A DNA stretch of 30,780 nucleotides, taken from NCBI GenBank assembly GCA_900756875.1, contig CAAELW010000214.1:1-30780 (forward strand). The letters are read 5' to 3'. The translations under genes and the position numbers were made by a program. How positions within the stretch are numbered: position 1 is the first letter of the stretch; each line of letters opens with the position of its first letter. The notes beneath the pieces are model-generated. The model was not told the origin of the DNA, did no database searches, and saw only the letters and a program-made list of their open reading frames with translations. Origin of the DNA: Pasteurellaceae bacterium. GTDB lineage: Bacteria; Pseudomonadota; Gammaproteobacteria; Enterobacterales; Pasteurellaceae. This document shows, piece after piece, positions 27,876 through 30,780 of this stretch.

Positions 27876-29162
27876 ATGTTTAGAGTTCTCTTTTTAATGA
27901 TCGCCTTACTTGCCGGATTGATTGCAGGGCCTTACCTCTCCGGTCAGCAAGGTTATGTCAGAGTTGAAACAGCAAACACCGTGTATGAAATGTCGCTCAC
28001 CACATTAGTGATTCTCTTTGTGGTCGCACTTGCGGTGATTTATACATTAGAATGGATTGTCACCCGTTTCTTCCGTTTAAGTAGCAATACCTATAACTGG
28101 TTTTCTCGCCGTAAACGTGTGAAAGCACAACGTCAAACCCTTGAAGGCTTGATGAAGATGAATGAAGGCGATTATGCCAAGGCAGAAAAACTGATTGGTA
28201 AAAATGCGAAACATTCTGCAGAGCCGGTATTAAATCTAATTAAAGCCGCTGAAGCTGCGCAGCAACGCGGTGATGAATTCAGTGCAAACCGTTATTTAAT
28301 TGAAGCGACTGAGCTTGCAGGTTCAGATAACCTAGTCGTCGAAATTGCCCGTACCCGTATTTTATTACAACAAAATAAATTACCGGCAGCGCGTAGTTCC
28401 GTCGATAGCTTGCTTGAAATGTCAGATCGCAACAAAGAAGTATTAAAACTTGCTGCTGAAATTTATAGCCGCTCCAAAGCTTATCAAGCACTTGATGGCA
28501 TCTTAGATTTAATCGAAGGTTCAGGCTTATTCTCAGCAGAAGAATTTAAAGCGCTTCAACAAGAAACAGAAAATGGCTTGTTAGATGAAAAAATGAATGA
28601 AGAAGGCGTTGAAGGCTTACTGGCATGGTGGGATGCTCAGCCACGTCGTCGTCGTAACGACTTAGAATTAAAAACGGCTTTAATTCAGCGTTTAATTGAT
28701 TGTAACGATCATGAGTCAGCTTATGAATTCACGCTTGAAATCATGAAAAAATTGGGTGATAACACCCCAATCAGCCCTGAACTTTGCACGCAAATCACTC
28801 GTTTACAAGCAGAAGATAACAGTAAACTACTCAAGTTAGTGGAAAAACGTGCAAGACGTGCAGATGAAAGCCAACGTTGTTGTCTCAATCGTGCATTAGG
28901 CTACCTTTATGTGCGTAATAATGACTTCGCTAAAGCAGCAGAAGCATTTAAAGAAGTTACTGCTTGCCCAACCCAGCTTCAACCAAATGATGTCATGATG
29001 GCATCTTATGTGTTCGAACAAGCTGGCGACAAAGAAGCTGCGGAAAAAATTCGTCAGGACAGTTTAAAATCAGCCATGTCTATTCAGGACAAACCGCCTG
29101 AAATACAGACTGAACCAAAAACAGACGAAGAACCAACCGCACTTATCGCAAAACGTGATTAA
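27876..29162 (+). CDS. hemY: HemY inner-membrane TPR protein
   Basis: This is HemY of the proteobacterial hemCDXY cluster, not the protoporphyrinogen oxidase of the same name. The 428 residues contain two membrane helices (about 1-22 and 42-64) and a positively charged segment ([11 protein letters not shown]). A helical TPR-repeat region follows (about 85-400), with typical motifs such as [19 protein letters not shown] near 350. A role in organising late porphyrin enzymes has been proposed for the family and is not proved by the sequence. TAAGGA, sharing the hemX stop, is the ribosome site. A USS lies at 29136-29144. A strong terminator follows. Confidence 0.92.
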   Translation: MFRVLFLMIALLAGLIAGPYLSGQQGYVRVETANTVYEMSLTTLVILFVVALAVIYTLEWIVTRFFRLSSNTYNWFSRRKRVKAQRQTLEGLMKMNEGDYAKAEKLIGKNAKHSAEPVLNLIKAAEAAQQRGDEFSANRYLIEATELAGSDNLVVEIARTRILLQQNKLPAARSSVDSLLEMSDRNKEVLKLAAEIYSRSKAYQALDGILDLIEGSGLFSAEEFKALQQETENGLLDEKMNEEGVEGLLAWWDAQPRRRRNDLELKTALIQRLIDCNDHESAYEFTLEIMKKLGDNTPISPELCTQITRLQAEDNSKLLKLVEKRARRADESQRCCLNRALGYLYVRNNDFAKAAEAFKEVTACPTQLQPNDVMMASYVFEQAGDKEAAEKIRQDSLKSAMSIQDKPPEIQTEPKTDEEPTALIAKRD

Positions 29163-29173
29163 AATAAATAAAG

Positions 29174-29200
29174 ACGGGGCTGAATAAAGCCCCGTTTTTT
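29174..29200 (+). terminator. Terminator of the hemCDXY operon
   Basis: An 8-bp stem (ACGGGGCT with AGCCCCGT) encloses a GAATAA loop and is followed by six T. It lies 11 bp after the hemY stop and closes the operon. Confidence 0.93.
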
Positions 29201-29250
29201 ATTATTTCTCTATTGCCAAGCTCATTTAAAACTCATTTCTTATTACATTT

Positions 29251-29264
29251 CATTATAAATAATG
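29251..29264. promoter_or_regulatory. Palindrome upstream of the amino-acid ABC genes
   Basis: CATTATAAATAATG is an inverted repeat with 6-bp arms and a 2-bp centre. It sits among several CATTT or CATTC motifs starting at 29223, 29234, 29246, 29265 and 29271. It is not a good ArgR box because the half-site order is reversed. The regulator is unknown. Confidence 0.4.
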
Positions 29265-29302
29265 CATTTCCATTCTTTTCTCACCGATTCAAAATTTCTT
29301 AC

Positions 29303-29308
29303 TATATT
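29303..29308 (+). promoter_or_regulatory. Candidate -10 of the amino-acid ABC operon
   Basis: TATATT (5 of 6) lies 27 bp before the first permease ATG. The nearest -35-like hexamer, TTCTCA at 29278-29283, is at a long 19-bp spacing, so the promoter may need an activator. Confidence 0.35.
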
Positions 29309-29335
29309 GTTACACAAACGATTAAATTGTAAAAA

Positions 29336-29995
29336 ATGAATTGGGATTATATTTTAAGTGTCACCCCACGTTTTATTCATGCCACACTGATGACGATTCA
29401 TCTCGCCTTTTGGGGCATTTTATTATCGCTGGTGATTGGTGTGATTTGTGCAGTGATTACCACCTACAAAGTCAAATCATTAACTTGGCTAGTAAAAAGC
29501 TATATCGAGCTTTCTCGTAATACGCCTTTATTGATTCAAGTATTTTTTCTCTATTTTGGGCTGTCTAAAATTGGCCTGAAATTAGATGGATTTACTTGCG
29601 GCATTATCGGCCTGGCATTTTTAGGTGGAAGCTATATGGCAGAAGCCTTTCGTGGTGGTCTGGAAGCAGTATCAAAAGGGCAAATTGAATCAGCCTTAAG
29701 TATTGGTCTAACCCCTTTTCAAGCTTTTTGCTATGTGATTTTCCCACAGGCCTTTGCGATTGCCACACCTGCAATCGGAGCAAATTGCTTATTCTTAATG
29801 AAAGAAACCTCAGTGATTAGTGCTGTCGCTGTTGCTGAACTCATGTTTGTAGCGAAAGAAGTCATCGGGCTCGATTACAAAACCAATGAAGCCTTATTTT
29901 TATTAGTGGTGTTTTATTTGATCATTCTATTACCGATGTCTATTTTCATCAGTTATTTAGAACGCAGTACTCGGAGAGCAAAATATGGGGCTTGA
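29336..29995 (+). CDS. Polar amino-acid ABC transporter permease (first subunit)
   Basis: The 219-residue inner-membrane protein belongs to the HisM/GlnP-type permease family of polar amino-acid importers. About five hydrophobic helices are visible. The SRNTPLLIQVFFLYFG segment near residue 60 and the cytoplasmic EAA loop ending in SIGLTPFQAF near 122-131, which docks on the ATPase, are diagnostic. It overlaps the second permease by 11 bp. Two different permeases suggest a heterodimeric channel. The substrate cannot be read from sequence. The Shine-Dalgarno is weak. The solute-binding protein is probably beyond the window. Confidence 0.92.
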   Translation: MNWDYILSVTPRFIHATLMTIHLAFWGILLSLVIGVICAVITTYKVKSLTWLVKSYIELSRNTPLLIQVFFLYFGLSKIGLKLDGFTCGIIGLAFLGGSYMAEAFRGGLEAVSKGQIESALSIGLTPFQAFCYVIFPQAFAIATPAIGANCLFLMKETSVISAVAVAELMFVAKEVIGLDYKTNEALFLLVVFYLIILLPMSIFISYLERSTRRAKYGA

Positions 29996-30653
29996 GTTAT
30001 TATTCCAAGGCAGCAACATTGAACGCTTGCTCAACGGTTTATGGGTAACAGCTGAAATTGCGTTCGTTTCAGTCTTCTTCGCCTGTATTTTAGGTGTGAT
30101 TTTTGGCGTAATTATGACGAGCAAAAATCCCATTATCAAAGCCATCTGCCGCTTTTATTTAGAATTTGTACGTATTATTCCATTGTTAGCCTTACTTTTT
30201 CTCGCGTATTTTGGTTTGGCAAAATGGTTTGATATTCACTTAGATGGCATTTCTGTATGTATTTTGGTGTTTATTTTCTGGGGAACAGCAGAAATGGGGG
30301 ATTTAGTGCGTGGTGCATTAACTTCCATTGAAAAACATCAAGTGGAATCAGCCTACGCTTTAGGTTTAACGCCGTTTCAAACCTTTGTGTACATTTTACT
30401 TCCGCAAAGTTTAAAACGTGTAACACCAAGTGCGATTAACCTCTTTACCCGCATGGTAAAAACCAGTTCCTTGGCAATGTTAATCGGTGTAGTAGAAGTG
30501 ATAAAAGTCGGTCAACAAATTATTGAGCATTCATTATTTAGTAATCAATCGGCGGCGCTTTGGATTTATGGTGTCATTTTCGGTTTATATTTTGTGATTT
30601 GTTACCCTCTATCTTTATTTTCCCGTTATTTAGAAACCCGTTGGGAAAGTTAA
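29985..30653 (+). CDS. Polar amino-acid ABC transporter permease (second subunit)
   Basis: The 222-residue paralogue of the preceding permease has the same five-helix plan. The RIIPLLALLFLAYFG segment lies near residue 62 and its own EAA loop (ALGLTPFQTFVYILLPQ) near 123-139. Its ATG lies inside the 3' end of the first permease gene with GGAG upstream, so the two are likely translationally coupled and made in equal amounts. The ATPase gene follows after 18 bp. Confidence 0.92.
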   Translation: MGLELLFQGSNIERLLNGLWVTAEIAFVSVFFACILGVIFGVIMTSKNPIIKAICRFYLEFVRIIPLLALLFLAYFGLAKWFDIHLDGISVCILVFIFWGTAEMGDLVRGALTSIEKHQVESAYALGLTPFQTFVYILLPQSLKRVTPSAINLFTRMVKTSSLAMLIGVVEVIKVGQQIIEHSLFSNQSAALWIYGVIFGLYFVICYPLSLFSRYLETRWES

Positions 30654-30671
30654 TTTTAATTAGGAAAACAC

Positions 30672-30780
30672 ATGGCGTTATTAGAAATTAAAAACCTCGT
30701 CAAAAATTACGGTGATGTAGAAGCACTCAAAGGCATCAATCTTTCCATAGAGAAAGGCGAAGTTGTCGTTATTTTAGGTC
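30672..30780 (+). CDS. Amino-acid ABC transporter ATPase (5' part only)
   Basis: An ATG preceded by TAGGAA opens a reading frame running off the window end; 36 codons are visible. MALLEIKNLVKNYG, ALKGINLSIEKGE and the beginning of Walker A (VVVILG) are the standard N-terminus of a GlnQ/HisP-type ATPase. It would energise the two upstream permeases. The rest, including the Walker motifs, is not seen. Confidence 0.88.
   Translation, partial: MALLEIKNLVKNYGDVEALKGINLSIEKGEVVVILG

Noticed and set aside
29251..29264. ArgR box before the amino-acid ABC genes
   Set aside because: The palindrome has CATT outside and AT inside, whereas the ARG box is TGAAT followed by ATTCA. The half-sites are in the wrong order.

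Overview
The window reads as core chromosome of a gamma-proteobacterium of the family Pasteurellaceae, most likely a Haemophilus. The clearest sign is the Haemophilus-type DNA uptake signal sequence (USS) core AAGTGCGGT or its complement ACCGCACTT. I count 25 exact copies in 30.8 kb (9 in the AAGTGCGGT orientation, 16 in the other). AT-rich composition and the close match of nearly every gene to known Haemophilus proteins agree. An intact hemC-hemD-hemX-hemY cluster argues for a heme-prototrophic species such as H. parainfluenzae rather than H. influenzae, which needs heme. The species call is inference.

Layout. 65-2353: tpiA (minus), then a GNAT-like gene translationally coupled to xerC (plus). 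2437-4779: lptD, convergent with xerC across a double hairpin. 4826-9218 (minus): a tightly packed operon abcF(yheS)-yrdD-tsaC-aroE-tag with ATGA overlaps. 9358-10395: a luciferase-like monooxygenase. 10485-12590 (minus): ilvY-rarD-glpE, divergent from ilvC (12754-14235), with a candidate IlvY operator between. 14307-16808: an autotransporter adhesin-like protein. 16863-17537: rluE. 17540-18349 (minus): an exported lysine/alanine-rich protein of unknown function. 18413-19096 (minus): gpmA. 19283-21357: envC-yibQ. 21405-22034 (minus): narP. 22214-24718 (minus): cyaA with a TTG start. 24855-29162: hemCDXY. 29336 to the window end: two amino-acid ABC permeases and the start of the ATPase gene.

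How the genes work together. The envelope group is lptD (LPS insertion), envC-yibQ (cell division and septal peptidoglycan), the autotransporter and xerC (chromosome dimer resolution). Central metabolism is represented by tpiA, gpmA, ilvC, aroE and hemCD. Translation and RNA modification are represented by tsaC, rluE and abcF. Regulators are IlvY, NarP and cAMP through CyaA; in Haemophilus cAMP-CRP also induces the competence system that takes up USS-bearing DNA.

I found no mobile element, CRISPR array, rRNA or tRNA, and no obviously new multi-gene system. The observations most worth following are at regulatory and sequence-architecture scale: USS copies built into signal-peptide codons, including an inverted pair that forms a long hairpin inside the start of yibQ; three consecutive genes that begin only about 20 bp after strong terminators; an FNR-type box upstream of a narP promoter; a mini-ORF whose stop overlaps the TTG start of cyaA; a 12-bp direct repeat between gpmA and envC; and an unassigned autotransporter passenger flanked by USS. 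No gap between genes exceeds about 200 bp.
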